From NCBI RefSeq assembly GCF_001676655.1, contig NZ_LZDB01000002.1, positions 1,364,001-1,428,000 on the forward strand: a stretch of 64,000 nt of DNA. The letters run 5' to 3'. A program made the translations under genes and the position numbers. This stretch comes from Perlucidibaca aquatica. Lineage in GTDB: Bacteria > Pseudomonadota > Gammaproteobacteria > Pseudomonadales > Moraxellaceae. Positions 40,820-49,235 of the stretch are shown piece after piece; position 1 is the stretch's first letter; each line of letters opens with the position of its first letter. Below the pieces are notes generated by a model. It was not told where the DNA came from. It worked only from the letters and a program-made list of their open reading frames with translations, and ran no database searches.

Positions 40820-40882
40820 ACCTCCACGCCTTGCGGCACCAGAACCTAAATCTGGCGTGTATACCAATTTCACCACTGGCGC
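40798..40882 (-). tRNA. tRNA-Leu (UAG)
   Basis: An 85-base class II tRNA. Acceptor GCGCCAG pairs with CTGGCGC; the anticodon stem CCAGA/TCTGG holds loop TTTAGGT, giving UAG (reads CUA/CUG). A long variable arm (TGCCGCAAGGCG region) is present, as expected for Leu. The CCA end is encoded. Its 3' end overlaps the DUF1289 coding end in antisense. Confidence 0.96.
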
Positions 40883-40886
40883 GATG

Positions 40887-40921
40887 AAGGCGGCGAACTA
40901 TACCGAGTTTGCCGCCTTTTT
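40887..40921 (+). terminator. intrinsic terminator for the DUF1289 transcript
   Basis: AAGGCGGCGAACT, six bases, AGTTTGCCGCCTT, then TTT: a 13-pair stem with one G-U and a five-T tail in all. It would stop plus-strand transcription after it has crossed tRNA-Leu antisense. The same bases form the tRNA promoter on the other strand. Confidence 0.7.
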
Positions 40922-40926
40922 GGCAA
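40897..40926 (-). promoter_or_regulatory. tRNA-Leu promoter
   Basis: On the minus strand TTGCCA (40926-40921), 18-base spacer, TATAGT (40902-40897), then a GC-rich TCGCCGCC before the predicted start, about eight bases ahead of the tRNA. The GC-rich discriminator is typical of promoters under stringent control. Confidence 0.75.
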
Positions 40927-40961
40927 CGCCTTACATCATCAGCGCCTGCTAAATTGTTGCA

Positions 40962-42200
40962 TTAGCTCGCGCGTAAGCGACGCGTTTTTAGGGTGCCACG
41001 CATATTCGTCAGCATATTGGTCAGCAGTGACCACAATGCGGACTCCTTGGGCTTGGGCTCTTCGCCGCGACTCATGCGGTGGAGTTGACGCACGTACCAC
41101 ATGACCTCCATCAGGGCCATATCATCAATTTGCTTAATGCCAGTACTAATCATTTTTACACGATGACGGGTTTCTTCGCCCGCCAACAAACGCTTAGACG
41201 CGTCAGGCTCAATACATAACGGACGCCCAAGACCGACCACATCCATCGCGCCCGAGCCCAGCGCCGCATTCATCGCAGTGAGCGTACGGAAACCACCCGT
41301 GACCATTAATGGCGTGGTGATGTGCTGACGAACTTTCTCAGCAAACTCCAAGAAATAAGCCTCACGCTCCACGGTGCTGGTTTTTTTACCCGCCATCGCC
41401 GGCGCCTCGTAGGTGCCCCCAGAAATCTCAACTAAATCAATGCCTACTGCCGCTAAAGCCTGAATCGTCGCCAAGGATTCTTCTTCGGTAAAGCCACCGC
41501 GCTGGAAGTCCGCCGAGTTCAACTTAATACCAATGGGGAAATCCGGACCAACCGCATCACGCATGGCTTGATAGACCGCCAAGACAAAACGGCGGCGATT
41601 TTCTGGCGTACCACCCCAAGCATCCGTTCGAATGTTGTGCTTAGGCGACAAGAACTGACTCACTAAGTAGCCATGCGCGCCATGAATCTGAACGCCATGA
41701 AAGCCGGCCTGCTTTACCACGCCAGCAGCACGGCCAAAACGCGCAATGATGTCGAGAATTTCAACGTCGGTTAGCTCACGAGGCGTCGTGAAAAACGCCT
41801 GCATTTGCTTACCGAAGGGAATGGCTGAGGGCGAGACATTTTCACGGTTCAGGCCTTTCGGTGATTGCTTGCCGGGATGGTTGATTTGCGCCCAGAGTTT
41901 ACTGCCATGACTGGCAACCCCCTCGGCCATGGCTTTCAACAAGGGCAGGTCACGATCGTCTTCAATAACGACGTTGCCCGGCTCACCCAAGGCGCGACGA
42001 TCAATCATGATGTTGCCGGTGATGAGCAAACCGGTACCACCCTTCGCCCAGCGCTCGTAGAGACGCACTAAAGCCGGTGTGACGCGGTTATCCATGGTAC
42101 CTAGGGTTTCACTGAGTGCCGACTTGGCCAGACGATTAGGCAGCACGCTGCCATTCGGTAAGGTGAGCGGTTGTGCGAGTAAGTGCGCTGCGGAAGCCAT
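40962..42200 (-). CDS. Old-yellow-enzyme-type NADH:flavin oxidoreductase
   Basis: A 412-residue FMN-dependent TIM-barrel reductase. LPNRLAKSALSETLGTMDN is the N-terminal FMN block, LWAQINHPGKQSP the second, GVQIHGAHGYLVSQFLSP the active-site region (His..His pair), and VTGGFRTLTAMNAAL with DVVGLGRPLCIEPD closes the phosphate site. It lacks the C-terminal iron-sulfur and NAD domains of 2,4-dienoyl-CoA reductase, and has a helical 60-residue tail. Substrate unknown; such enzymes reduce activated alkenes. Confidence 0.9.
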   Translation of the reverse strand: MASAAHLLAQPLTLPNGSVLPNRLAKSALSETLGTMDNRVTPALVRLYERWAKGGTGLLITGNIMIDRRALGEPGNVVIEDDRDLPLLKAMAEGVASHGSKLWAQINHPGKQSPKGLNRENVSPSAIPFGKQMQAFFTTPRELTDVEILDIIARFGRAAGVVKQAGFHGVQIHGAHGYLVSQFLSPKHNIRTDAWGGTPENRRRFVLAVYQAMRDAVGPDFPIGIKLNSADFQRGGFTEEESLATIQALAAVGIDLVEISGGTYEAPAMAGKKTSTVEREAYFLEFAEKVRQHITTPLMVTGGFRTLTAMNAALGSGAMDVVGLGRPLCIEPDASKRLLAGEETRHRVKMISTGIKQIDDMALMEVMWYVRQLHRMSRGEEPKPKESALWSLLTNMLTNMRGTLKTRRLRAS

Positions 42201-42269
42201 CGCTGCGTCTCCTAAATAAGCTGCGAAAAGTGGCAGCAGCCTATTTCAGACAGCAGATATTGTCAAAAA

Positions 42270-43115
42270 TTATGCGGCTTTGACGGAGGGATGATCACCT
42301 CGGCTCGGCGGCTGTTCCGACCCATGCAAATCACGCAGTGTTTGCCCCATCAGTAACTCGAAATGCTTGGCTAGCGCGCTAGCATCACGCGTGCCGGCAG
42401 CTTCCGATGGCAAGCAGTGCACGATGACGCGTACCGGCTCGCCGGCCAGCAAATTCAGCAAATGCGCGGTTAGCTCATCGTCACCAATATAGGGCGCTAA
42501 TGGATGAAGCTGACCATTGGCTTTTTGATAGCAAATCACCAACGGCTGGATAGGGCATTGACTGGTGCTGGCCGCTGTAAACAGCTTGGCAAAAAACCGA
42601 TTCACGCTAAAGCCATCGGTCGTGGTGCCTTCCGGGAAAAACAGCACACGTTTACCTTCGCGCAACGACCGCACCATTTCGTGGCTGACACGATCGGCAT
42701 CGCCGGAACCCCGCTGAATAAACAGAGTACCCGCGGCCTGTGCGAGATGACCAATAATCGGCCATTTCGCGACTTCCGCTTTAGATAAAAAGCGTAAGGG
42801 CCGAATCCCACCAATCACGGGAATGTCCATCCAGGAAACATGGTTACTGATCCACAAAGCGCTTTCTTCAACCGGAGCACCTTGGACCGTAACGTGTAAG
42901 TTCAGAACGCGACAAAACCCGCGCAGCCACCAAGCAATGACAGGACGCTGCCACACCGTGAAGCGAACGAAGAACATGCCAATGAGCAGTGCCAGGACAA
43001 CACCAAAGAGCAAGTAAGTCACTACGGCAACTAAACGCACGAGTACTTTAAACGACATGGCAGGCCTGACCACAATGGCAGGATGTTGATAACGATTGCG
43101 CGGCGCTCTGCTCAC
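42270..43115 (-). CDS. olsA: Lyso-ornithine lipid O-acyltransferase (PlsC family)
   Basis: A 281-residue membrane acyltransferase. One N-terminal hydrophobic region (about 24-55) precedes the NHxxxxD motif ISNHVSWMDIPVIGG and the FPEGTT motif VLFFPEGTTTDGF; FIQRGSGDADRV lies between. On sequence alone it could be a general lysophosphatidate acyltransferase. Its position 11 bases after olsB argues for OlsA, which completes ornithine lipid. Confidence 0.82.
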   Translation of the reverse strand: MSRAPRNRYQHPAIVVRPAMSFKVLVRLVAVVTYLLFGVVLALLIGMFFVRFTVWQRPVIAWWLRGFCRVLNLHVTVQGAPVEESALWISNHVSWMDIPVIGGIRPLRFLSKAEVAKWPIIGHLAQAAGTLFIQRGSGDADRVSHEMVRSLREGKRVLFFPEGTTTDGFSVNRFFAKLFTAASTSQCPIQPLVICYQKANGQLHPLAPYIGDDELTAHLLNLLAGEPVRVIVHCLPSEAAGTRDASALAKHFELLMGQTLRDLHGSEQPPSRGDHPSVKAA

Positions 43116-43126
43116 AGGAACTCATC

Positions 43127-43948
43127 TTAGGCTGTCTTCAGGAACCGTTGAGCATAACGCCCCGCCATCGCTTGTACATCCATGAAAATGAAAACATCTG
43201 CACAATTAAATTCTGGATCCCAGCAGGCCTCGCCACCAATTTTGCAGCCCATGCGTAAGTAAGCTTTCAATAGCGGTGGAACGCTCACAGCACCGGTACC
43301 GGCCGCCGACAGCATGATTTCACGGCTAGGGCTGACGCGCAGTTCATCGCCCACAAAGTGCTTTTCACGTAACGTTGGCATCACGCTGGCCAAGGTGGTG
43401 CCACCATCGGCCAAGCTAATGCTGGCGCAGCCAATGAGCAGATTAAAGCCTTCACGCATTAAATAATCCGACAGGGCCGACCACAGCACCGTGATAGCCG
43501 CACCCGAACGATAGTCTGGGTGAACGCAGGTGCGGCCCACTTCCAAAATACGGCCGTTGTAATTTTTCAGCGCCCCCAGGTCGAACTCTTGCGCCGAGTA
43601 AAACCCGCCCGCTAAGGCCGCTTGCTCGCTACTCAACACACGCGTGGTGGCGATCAGCAGATCATTAGCCACGTCATAGACATTTAAGTGCAGGCAAAAA
43701 TCATCGTAGGCATCTACATCCAGACCATCAAACGCAACGCCATATTCAGCACCAAAAATTTCAGCGCGCAAGCGTTGCGCGGCCGTTACCATGCCAGTAT
43801 TCGTGGCAAAGCGCGCCTCTAAGCGTGGCTTCTGACGCAATGGCGCAACCTGTTCTGTGGCATAAGTTGCCCGCGTGGTTATGGCCTGAGCATTCGTGGG
43901 TGCTTGCTGAGCATTCATCATCTGTGGGCTCGTCATCTGTGTTTTCAT
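43127..43948 (-). CDS. olsB: L-ornithine N-alpha-acyltransferase
   Basis: A 273-residue GNAT-type acyltransferase that makes lyso-ornithine lipid from ornithine and 3-hydroxyacyl-ACP. VTAAQRLRAEIFGAEYGVAF is the entry block; ATTRVLSSEQAALAGGFYSA, then GRILEVGRTCVHPDYRSGAA holds the acyl-donor site, and LLIGCASISLADGG follows. These fit OlsB/hemolysin-type GNAT proteins. The N-terminal ~45 residues are Gln/Thr/Ala-rich and several Met (residues 1, 5, 10, 11) could start translation; I give ATG 43948. An array of PhoB half-sites lies directly upstream. Confidence 0.86.
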   Translation of the reverse strand: MKTQMTSPQMMNAQQAPTNAQAITTRATYATEQVAPLRQKPRLEARFATNTGMVTAAQRLRAEIFGAEYGVAFDGLDVDAYDDFCLHLNVYDVANDLLIATTRVLSSEQAALAGGFYSAQEFDLGALKNYNGRILEVGRTCVHPDYRSGAAITVLWSALSDYLMREGFNLLIGCASISLADGGTTLASVMPTLREKHFVGDELRVSPSREIMLSAAGTGAVSVPPLLKAYLRMGCKIGGEACWDPEFNCADVFIFMDVQAMAGRYAQRFLKTA

Positions 43949-43970
43949 ACGAGCACTTTGCCTAGGACAA

Positions 43971-44010
43971 ATGCCAGTCCCGTGACAACGGGATGACATT
44001 TTGGTGAAAC
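43971..44010 (-). promoter_or_regulatory. PhoB box array upstream of olsB
   Basis: Reading the minus strand: GTTTCAC (44010-44004), ATGTCAT (43999-43993), TTGTCAC (43988-43982), CTGGCAT (43977-43971), at exact 11-bp spacing. The middle pair (ATGTCAT, 4 bases, TTGTCAC) is close to the E. coli phoA box. No good -10 is seen at the usual distance, and olsB translation may start at a later Met. The divergent permease gene (ATG 44062) might share the site. Confidence 0.75.
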
Positions 44011-44061
44011 TCACCGCCCCTGAACACCTTGAGTCGTAGCATCTACTGGAGAGATGACAGC

Positions 44062-44859
44062 ATGTTGACCAGCCTGGCGATCTTCGCGGCAACCGGTGCA
44101 TTAGCCGGCTTTTTGGCCGGTTTACTGGGCATTGGCGGCGGCATGGTACTGGTGCCTGCACTGATTTTTTGTTTCCACGCGCAGGGCATCTCGCCCACCG
44201 TGCTAACCCATTTAGCCGTCGGTACGTCGCTGGCCAGCATTGTGCTGACGTCGATCAGCTCTGTTCGCACGCATTACGCCCAAGGTGGCGTGGATACTGG
44301 GTTATTCAAGAAATTCGCCTTAGGCCTGGTGATTGGCTCGCTCATTGGCGCGCAAATTGCCCATGCCCTCCCCGCACGCACCCTGCAAATTATCATTGGT
44401 GTTTTTGCCGTGTGGACGGGTCTGAAGATGTTTCGCGGCAGTAAACCGGTTGAGACCATCGCTCCCACACCTCAACCTGCTGAGTTGCATGCGGTGGGCG
44501 GTTTGATTGGCGTGGCATCGGCCATATTTGGCATTGGCGGTGGCAGCCTGATGGTGCCTTACTTAGTCAAGCAAGGTGTGGCGATGCGCCGCGCCGTTGG
44601 CACCGCAGCCGCCTGCGGCTTCCCCATTGCTGTCGCGGGCATGATCGGATTTATCTTCAGTGGCTGGGGCCTGACAGAGCTCCCTGCTGGCAGCACAGGC
44701 TATATCTACTGGCCCGCGCTCGCCGGCATTGCGTTGACCAGCATGTTTGCCGCCCATGCCGGAGCCGTGATGGCCCATCGCATCCCTGCGCAACAACTAA
44801 AGCGCGCGTTTGCTGTTTTATTAGTCCTAGTTGGCCTACGTTTCTTAGCTGGGCTATAG
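44062..44859 (+). CDS. TauE/SafE-family permease
   Basis: A 265-residue inner-membrane protein of the sulfite/organosulfonate exporter family. Two homologous halves each start with the family glycine motif: GFLAGLLGIGGGMVLVPAL and GVASAIFGIGGGSLMVPYL. About eight hydrophobic segments are visible. GGAGAG stands eight bases before ATG 44062. Substrate unknown; sulfite, sulfonates or other small anions are the family range. It converges with ppc (11 bases between stops). Confidence 0.88.
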   Translation: MLTSLAIFAATGALAGFLAGLLGIGGGMVLVPALIFCFHAQGISPTVLTHLAVGTSLASIVLTSISSVRTHYAQGGVDTGLFKKFALGLVIGSLIGAQIAHALPARTLQIIIGVFAVWTGLKMFRGSKPVETIAPTPQPAELHAVGGLIGVASAIFGIGGGSLMVPYLVKQGVAMRRAVGTAAACGFPIAVAGMIGFIFSGWGLTELPAGSTGYIYWPALAGIALTSMFAAHAGAVMAHRIPAQQLKRAFAVLLVLVGLRFLAGL

Positions 44860-44870
44860 CGCTTCGCGCA

Positions 44871-47561
44871 TCAGCCCGTATTCCGCATGCCCGCTGCGAT
44901 GCCCGTCATCGTCACCATCAAGGCGCGATCATGCTGCAACACCTCCGCCGAAGGATGCTCGGAGGTCAGCGACCTGCGTCGCTGCATCAGCTCGGCCTGT
45001 AGCCAGTGCAACGGCAGCAAATAGGGTGATCGCAACCGAATCGATTGCGCCAAGACGGCGTTACGCTCTGCCCAACTGGGCCCCGCTTGCAGGCGTTTGA
45101 GCAATTCAATGAGCTCGCCATGCTGATGGCGTAAACGCGCACCCAACTGCTGCAAAGCCGCGTCTTGAGTGAGCGTATTTTCGTAATGCTGGGCGATCGC
45201 TTTGTCAGACTTCGCCAGCACCATCTCCAACATATCAATCAAGCTAGCAAAAAATGGCCACTGCTTCAGCATGTCCTCTTGCGTAGCGGAAGACACCGTC
45301 TGAAGCGCTTGCGCCACGCCCAACCATGCCGGCAGCATGAGTCGAATCTGTGTCCAAGCAAAAACCCAAGGGATAGCCCGCAAGGAGGCAATCCCGCCAC
45401 CAACCTGACGCCTCGCTGGCCGAGAACCCAAGGGCAGCAATTGCAACTCAGGCTCGGGGGTGACGATCCGCAGGTATTCAATAAAATCCGGATCATTGCG
45501 TAGCTGATCCCGATAATGCTGCATGGACACCGCACTAAGTTGCGCCATGGCCTCACGCCAAGACGGCTGAAGCTGCGGCGGCGGCATCAGCACGGTCTCC
45601 AGCGTCGCTTTCAAGTAACCCATCAGGTGATGCTGGGCGACTGCGGGCGAGCCAAACTTCATGCGTATCATTTCACCTTGCTCAGTGACTCGTAACGCGC
45701 CTTTCACGGAGCCCGGCGGCTGCGAACGCAATGCCTGATCGGTGGGCGCCCCTCCGCGACTCACGCTGCCACCCCGCCCATGAAAAAACACCAGTTTGAT
45801 GCCAGCCTCTGCTGCCAGCGAGGACAGCGACTCTTGGGCTTGATACTGCGCCCAAGCCGCCGCTAAAAACCCGGCATCTTTCGCTGAGTCTGAGTAGCCA
45901 ATCATGATTTCCTGCTGGCCCTGAATACAGTCACGATAAATGGGCAGCGACCACAACGCCTGCAAGCAAGACGGCGCCCGCGCCAAGTCATCATAGGTTT
46001 CGAACAAGGGCACGACGCGCAATGGCCGCTGACTGTCAGCTTTGCGCTGTAAGACCATGACCGCCAACACATCACTGGGCTGATGCGCCATCGAAATCAC
46101 ATAGGCGCCAAGTGCCTCAGCTGGCTGCGTAGCGAGCATTCTGAACGTCGCCAGCACCTCCCTCACCTCATCACTAAACGCCGCCTCGGCTTCAGCGGAT
46201 AACGCCGACAAGGGCAACAACGGTCGTGGACTCGCTAATTCCTGCAACAAAAATTGTTGCCGGCGCGCCTCGTCCCAGGCGTTGTAGTCGCCCAAATCCA
46301 AATATTGCGTAATAGCCGCCAGAGCATCGGCATGACGCGAAGACTCTTGGCGGATGTCCAGGCGCAGCAAGCCAAAGCCGAACAGGGAAACTCGCCGCAA
46401 CGTATCGGTTAGGCCGCCATCGCAGAGCAGACCTAGCCCTGCGGCATGTAAATCGTCATGGCAAAGCTGCATATCCGCGCGCAACTCTGCTTGGGAAGCA
46501 TAGGGCTCGGCCATGGAACGCTCGGTAAGCGACACCAGCTCGCTCTGCCCCAAGGCCATGAGCGTGGCAGCCTGGGTTGCCTGCAAGCGTTGACGAATAT
46601 GCTTAAGCCAATCCCGATAGGGCTCGCGGGAGGCCTCCCCTACTTTTGCGCGCAGCGCGGCGCCACAGTGAGATAAAGACAAATCAGAACGCAGGGTATC
46701 CACATCACGCAGATACAAGTCGCAGGCCATCCAGCGCGCTAGGGCAATCACTTCTGCTGTCACTTGGTGGGTCACAAAGGGGTTGCCATCACGATCGCCA
46801 CCCATCCAAGAGCTCATACGGATAGGCGTCGCGTCAAGCGCAATGCCATCCCCTAACTCCTCACGTAAGCAGGCATCAAACTCACGCAAGCAGGCGGGTA
46901 GCGCTCGCCAAATGCTGTTTTCCACGGTGGCAAAGCCCCACTTAGCTTCGTCCACCGGTGTTGGCCGCTGGCCGCGAATTTCATCCGTTTCCCAGGCGGC
47001 AACAATTCGGCGACGTAATCGTCCCCACTCCCCGGCCTGCTCACTAGCCGTCAATTTTGATTCGTGCAAATTGGCCAAAATGTCGGCAATTTCATCCTGC
47101 TTTTGCATGAGCGTGCGGCGCGTTACTTCCGTGGGGTGCGCGGTGAGCACCAGTTCAATGTTTAATTGCCCAACGGCTGACAAGATTTGCTCTCGTGACA
47201 TCCCCTGCGCCAAGGCGCGGCGCAGAACCGCCCGCAAACCATCTGCAGCCGTGGGCGTCATGGCCTGTCGACGTAATCGAATGGGATGATATTGCTCGGC
47301 GATATTGGCCAAATTTAAGAAATGACCAAAGGCTCTCGCCACATTACGCAGCGTATCGGCATCCGCTTGTCGAAGAAATTGCGACAGCTGGGTATGCGCT
47401 TCTACATCACCTTGAACCGCTCGCTGCGACCAGAGTCGTACTTGCTCAACTTGCTGAAAAAAGGGTTGGCCCGACTGAACCTGAAGCACTTCACCTAAGA
47501 GCTGCCCTAAGCGCCGGACATCATCCCGCAGGGGCTCTTCGCGTTGGCTAGTTAATGTCAT
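44871..47561 (-). CDS. ppc: Phosphoenolpyruvate carboxylase
   Basis: An 896-residue anaplerotic enzyme (E. coli 883) forming oxaloacetate from phosphoenolpyruvate and bicarbonate. Catalytic blocks: VLTAHPTEVTRRTLMQKQDE (active His), MGGDRDGNPFVTHQVT, YSDSAKDAGFLAAAW, and the loop FFHGRGGSVSRGGAPTDQA. It ends with the invariant AAGMRNTG. I chose ATG 47561 (MTLTSQREEPLRDDVR); nine more codons lie upstream in frame. Carbonic anhydrase in the same region would supply its bicarbonate. Confidence 0.98.
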   Translation of the reverse strand: MTLTSQREEPLRDDVRRLGQLLGEVLQVQSGQPFFQQVEQVRLWSQRAVQGDVEAHTQLSQFLRQADADTLRNVARAFGHFLNLANIAEQYHPIRLRRQAMTPTAADGLRAVLRRALAQGMSREQILSAVGQLNIELVLTAHPTEVTRRTLMQKQDEIADILANLHESKLTASEQAGEWGRLRRRIVAAWETDEIRGQRPTPVDEAKWGFATVENSIWRALPACLREFDACLREELGDGIALDATPIRMSSWMGGDRDGNPFVTHQVTAEVIALARWMACDLYLRDVDTLRSDLSLSHCGAALRAKVGEASREPYRDWLKHIRQRLQATQAATLMALGQSELVSLTERSMAEPYASQAELRADMQLCHDDLHAAGLGLLCDGGLTDTLRRVSLFGFGLLRLDIRQESSRHADALAAITQYLDLGDYNAWDEARRQQFLLQELASPRPLLPLSALSAEAEAAFSDEVREVLATFRMLATQPAEALGAYVISMAHQPSDVLAVMVLQRKADSQRPLRVVPLFETYDDLARAPSCLQALWSLPIYRDCIQGQQEIMIGYSDSAKDAGFLAAAWAQYQAQESLSSLAAEAGIKLVFFHGRGGSVSRGGAPTDQALRSQPPGSVKGALRVTEQGEMIRMKFGSPAVAQHHLMGYLKATLETVLMPPPQLQPSWREAMAQLSAVSMQHYRDQLRNDPDFIEYLRIVTPEPELQLLPLGSRPARRQVGGGIASLRAIPWVFAWTQIRLMLPAWLGVAQALQTVSSATQEDMLKQWPFFASLIDMLEMVLAKSDKAIAQHYENTLTQDAALQQLGARLRHQHGELIELLKRLQAGPSWAERNAVLAQSIRLRSPYLLPLHWLQAELMQRRRSLTSEHPSAEVLQHDRALMVTMTGIAAGMRNTG

Positions 47562-47663
47562 CGTTACTCCCTTCAGCATCGATAGCAAATAGGTATACTG
47601 GGAAACAGTGTAGCCGTTGGCTCACAACTGATTTGATCGGCCAGCCTTGAGACTACCACCCGC

Positions 47664-48770
47664 ATGACCGCCTCAACACACTCTCTGCGTCACACTTTTT
47701 CACGCCTTGATCCGCGCTTAGTTCCCGTGGTCATGGCCATTAATGAACAGCGCGCTTTGCGCTTAGTCGCGGCACTCTGTCTTGCCATTTATGCGGTGCT
47801 TTTACAGGGCGGCCTGCTGGCATCATTAACGGTTTGCCTACTGGTGATCGTTGGCTACGCCGTCTTGCAGAGCATTTTTTCGATTCTTGAAGCCCGCATC
47901 CTGCCTCGCACCTGGCTCTCAGTGTTCATTACTGCACTGGATCTTGCCTTGTTAGCCTGGCAAATGGGAAATGACCCGCTCGCCAGCCTGCCAACCGCTA
48001 CCTTAAGTGTTTTAGTCCTCGGTTTGGCGGCCTTACGTTGGCCACTGAAAGCCCAAGCAGTGACCTTCACCCTGATTCTGACCATCGCAATTCTGAGCAC
48101 TGTGTGGCGCACACAAACCCATCTGCAATATTCGTGGACATCCGTCGCGACCATTGGCTTAGCCAGCATCATTTTGATGTCGCTGGTAACGGTCATGACC
48201 CAACTAGCACGTCAGCACTTCAATACCAGCCTAAGCGCTCCCGGCATTGACGCCAGCACGGGGCTATTTAATCGCCCCACGCTCTATGCCGCCGCCGAAT
48301 TACTCATGCCCTTGATGCACCGGCAGCAGCAACCACTGACATTGCTCTATATCGTCATTGAACCTACCGGCCTCGCACCAGGCCGCGAACCCAGTCTGGC
48401 CTTACAAAATGATCTGTGTCGCGAGTTCGCCGAGATTGCTCGAAAGCGTCTAAGAGGTAGCGACATTCTGGTGCGTTATAGCCCGCTGGAGTTTGTCTTT
48501 TTGTTGCTGGACTGCCCCAGCAAACAAGCCGATCCGATTGCTCACTACCTCCAAGAAAGTTTTCATGCCTCACGCGTGCATCAACAAAGTCCGGCCACCG
48601 CTCACATTGGTGCCACGTGGCTACCCAGTGAGCCTATGGCGCTGGATCAACTGCTCTATCAATTGGATGAAGCCATGGCGCGGGCACGACAAAGTCGAAT
48701 TGGGGTTTCGGGCGCCATCTACACCGATCCCGAACAAGGCCGCATGGGTCACCAGTTAAGTGACCGTTAA
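47664..48770 (+). CDS. Membrane protein with degenerate GGDEF domain
   Basis: A 368-residue inner-membrane protein. Six hydrophobic segments occupy about 30-180. The cytoplasmic half (about 194-350) has the GGDEF-family entry DASTGLFNRPTLYAAAELLM, but the catalytic GGDEF is SPLEF (273-277), so diguanylate cyclase activity is not expected. The inhibitory-site RxxD is kept: Arg264 and Asp267, exactly five residues before SPLEF as in PleD. It may thus bind cyclic-di-GMP as a receptor. Divergent from ppc. Confidence 0.8.
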   Translation: MTASTHSLRHTFSRLDPRLVPVVMAINEQRALRLVAALCLAIYAVLLQGGLLASLTVCLLVIVGYAVLQSIFSILEARILPRTWLSVFITALDLALLAWQMGNDPLASLPTATLSVLVLGLAALRWPLKAQAVTFTLILTIAILSTVWRTQTHLQYSWTSVATIGLASIILMSLVTVMTQLARQHFNTSLSAPGIDASTGLFNRPTLYAAAELLMPLMHRQQQPLTLLYIVIEPTGLAPGREPSLALQNDLCREFAEIARKRLRGSDILVRYSPLEFVFLLLDCPSKQADPIAHYLQESFHASRVHQQSPATAHIGATWLPSEPMALDQLLYQLDEAMARARQSRIGVSGAIYTDPEQGRMGHQLSDR

Positions 48771-48834
48771 GGTCACAACAGGACAAGTGGATGATGTTGT
48801 CGGACAAAATCGGGGTGCAAAGTCAAAAAACCAG

Positions 48835-48843
48835 TGCTATTAT
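48835..48843 (+). promoter_or_regulatory. extended -10 promoter of the Ala-rich lipoprotein gene
   Basis: TGCTATTAT: a TGn extended -10 with TATTAT at 48838-48843. GTGCAA 17 bases upstream is a poor -35, as usual for extended -10 promoters. The leader would be about 95 bases and contains two inverted repeats (48851-48857 with 48894-48900; 48899-48904 with 48917-48922). Confidence 0.55.
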
Positions 48844-48944
48844 GCGTTCGTCTGATGTTAGCCAATAGTTCGCCGCAATGAATTATTGAACGGCATCAGA
48901 CTGGAAATAGACTAGTCCAGTCCAACCTAAGAGAGAATTTTATC

Positions 48945-49160
48945 ATGATGATCAAGAAAATCGCCGTTATGGCCGCTGTTGCCGCTGCTCTGACCATCGC
49001 TGGTTGCGCAAAGAAAGAAGAAGCTGCTGCTGTTGAAGCTCCAGCTGCTGAAGCTGCTGTTGAAGCCCCAGCTGCCGAAGCTGCTCCAGTTGAAGCTCCA
49101 GCTGCTGAAGCTGCTCCAGCTGCTGAAGCTGCTCCAGCTGCCGAAGCTGCTGCTCAGTAA
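48945..49160 (+). CDS. Small Ala/Glu/Pro-rich lipoprotein
   Basis: A 71-residue lipoprotein: basic N-end MMIKK, hydrophobic stretch, lipobox TIAGC with Cys21, then AKKEE and a low-complexity tail. The tail is a run of PAAEAA/VEAPAAEAA units, about seven in 45 residues, using near-identical GCT-CCA-GCT codons. No domain is recognised; size and lipid anchor recall abundant Lpp-like envelope proteins, but the repeat is not a leucine heptad. GAGAGA stands eight bases before ATG. A strong terminator follows. Confidence 0.8.
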   Translation: MMIKKIAVMAAVAAALTIAGCAKKEEAAAVEAPAAEAAVEAPAAEAAPVEAPAAEAAPAAEAAPAAEAAAQ

Positions 49161-49183
49161 TGAGCTGAGGCCTCGGCCTCAAC

Positions 49184-49211
49184 AAAAAGGGGTGCTTCGG
49201 CACCCCTTTTT
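49184..49211 (+). terminator. intrinsic terminator of the Ala-rich lipoprotein gene
   Basis: AAAAAGGGGTGC, TTCG, GCACCCCTTTTT: a perfect 12-bp stem with a TTCG tetraloop, 23 bases after the stop at 49160. Confidence 0.93.
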
Positions 49212-49235
49212 CATGCCCGTTTTTTGGAGAATGAC

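Noticed and set aside
43949-44161. A 71-codon upstream extension of olsB
   Set aside because: It would run through the PhoB array and the divergent permease start, and has Cys/Arg-rich non-family sequence.
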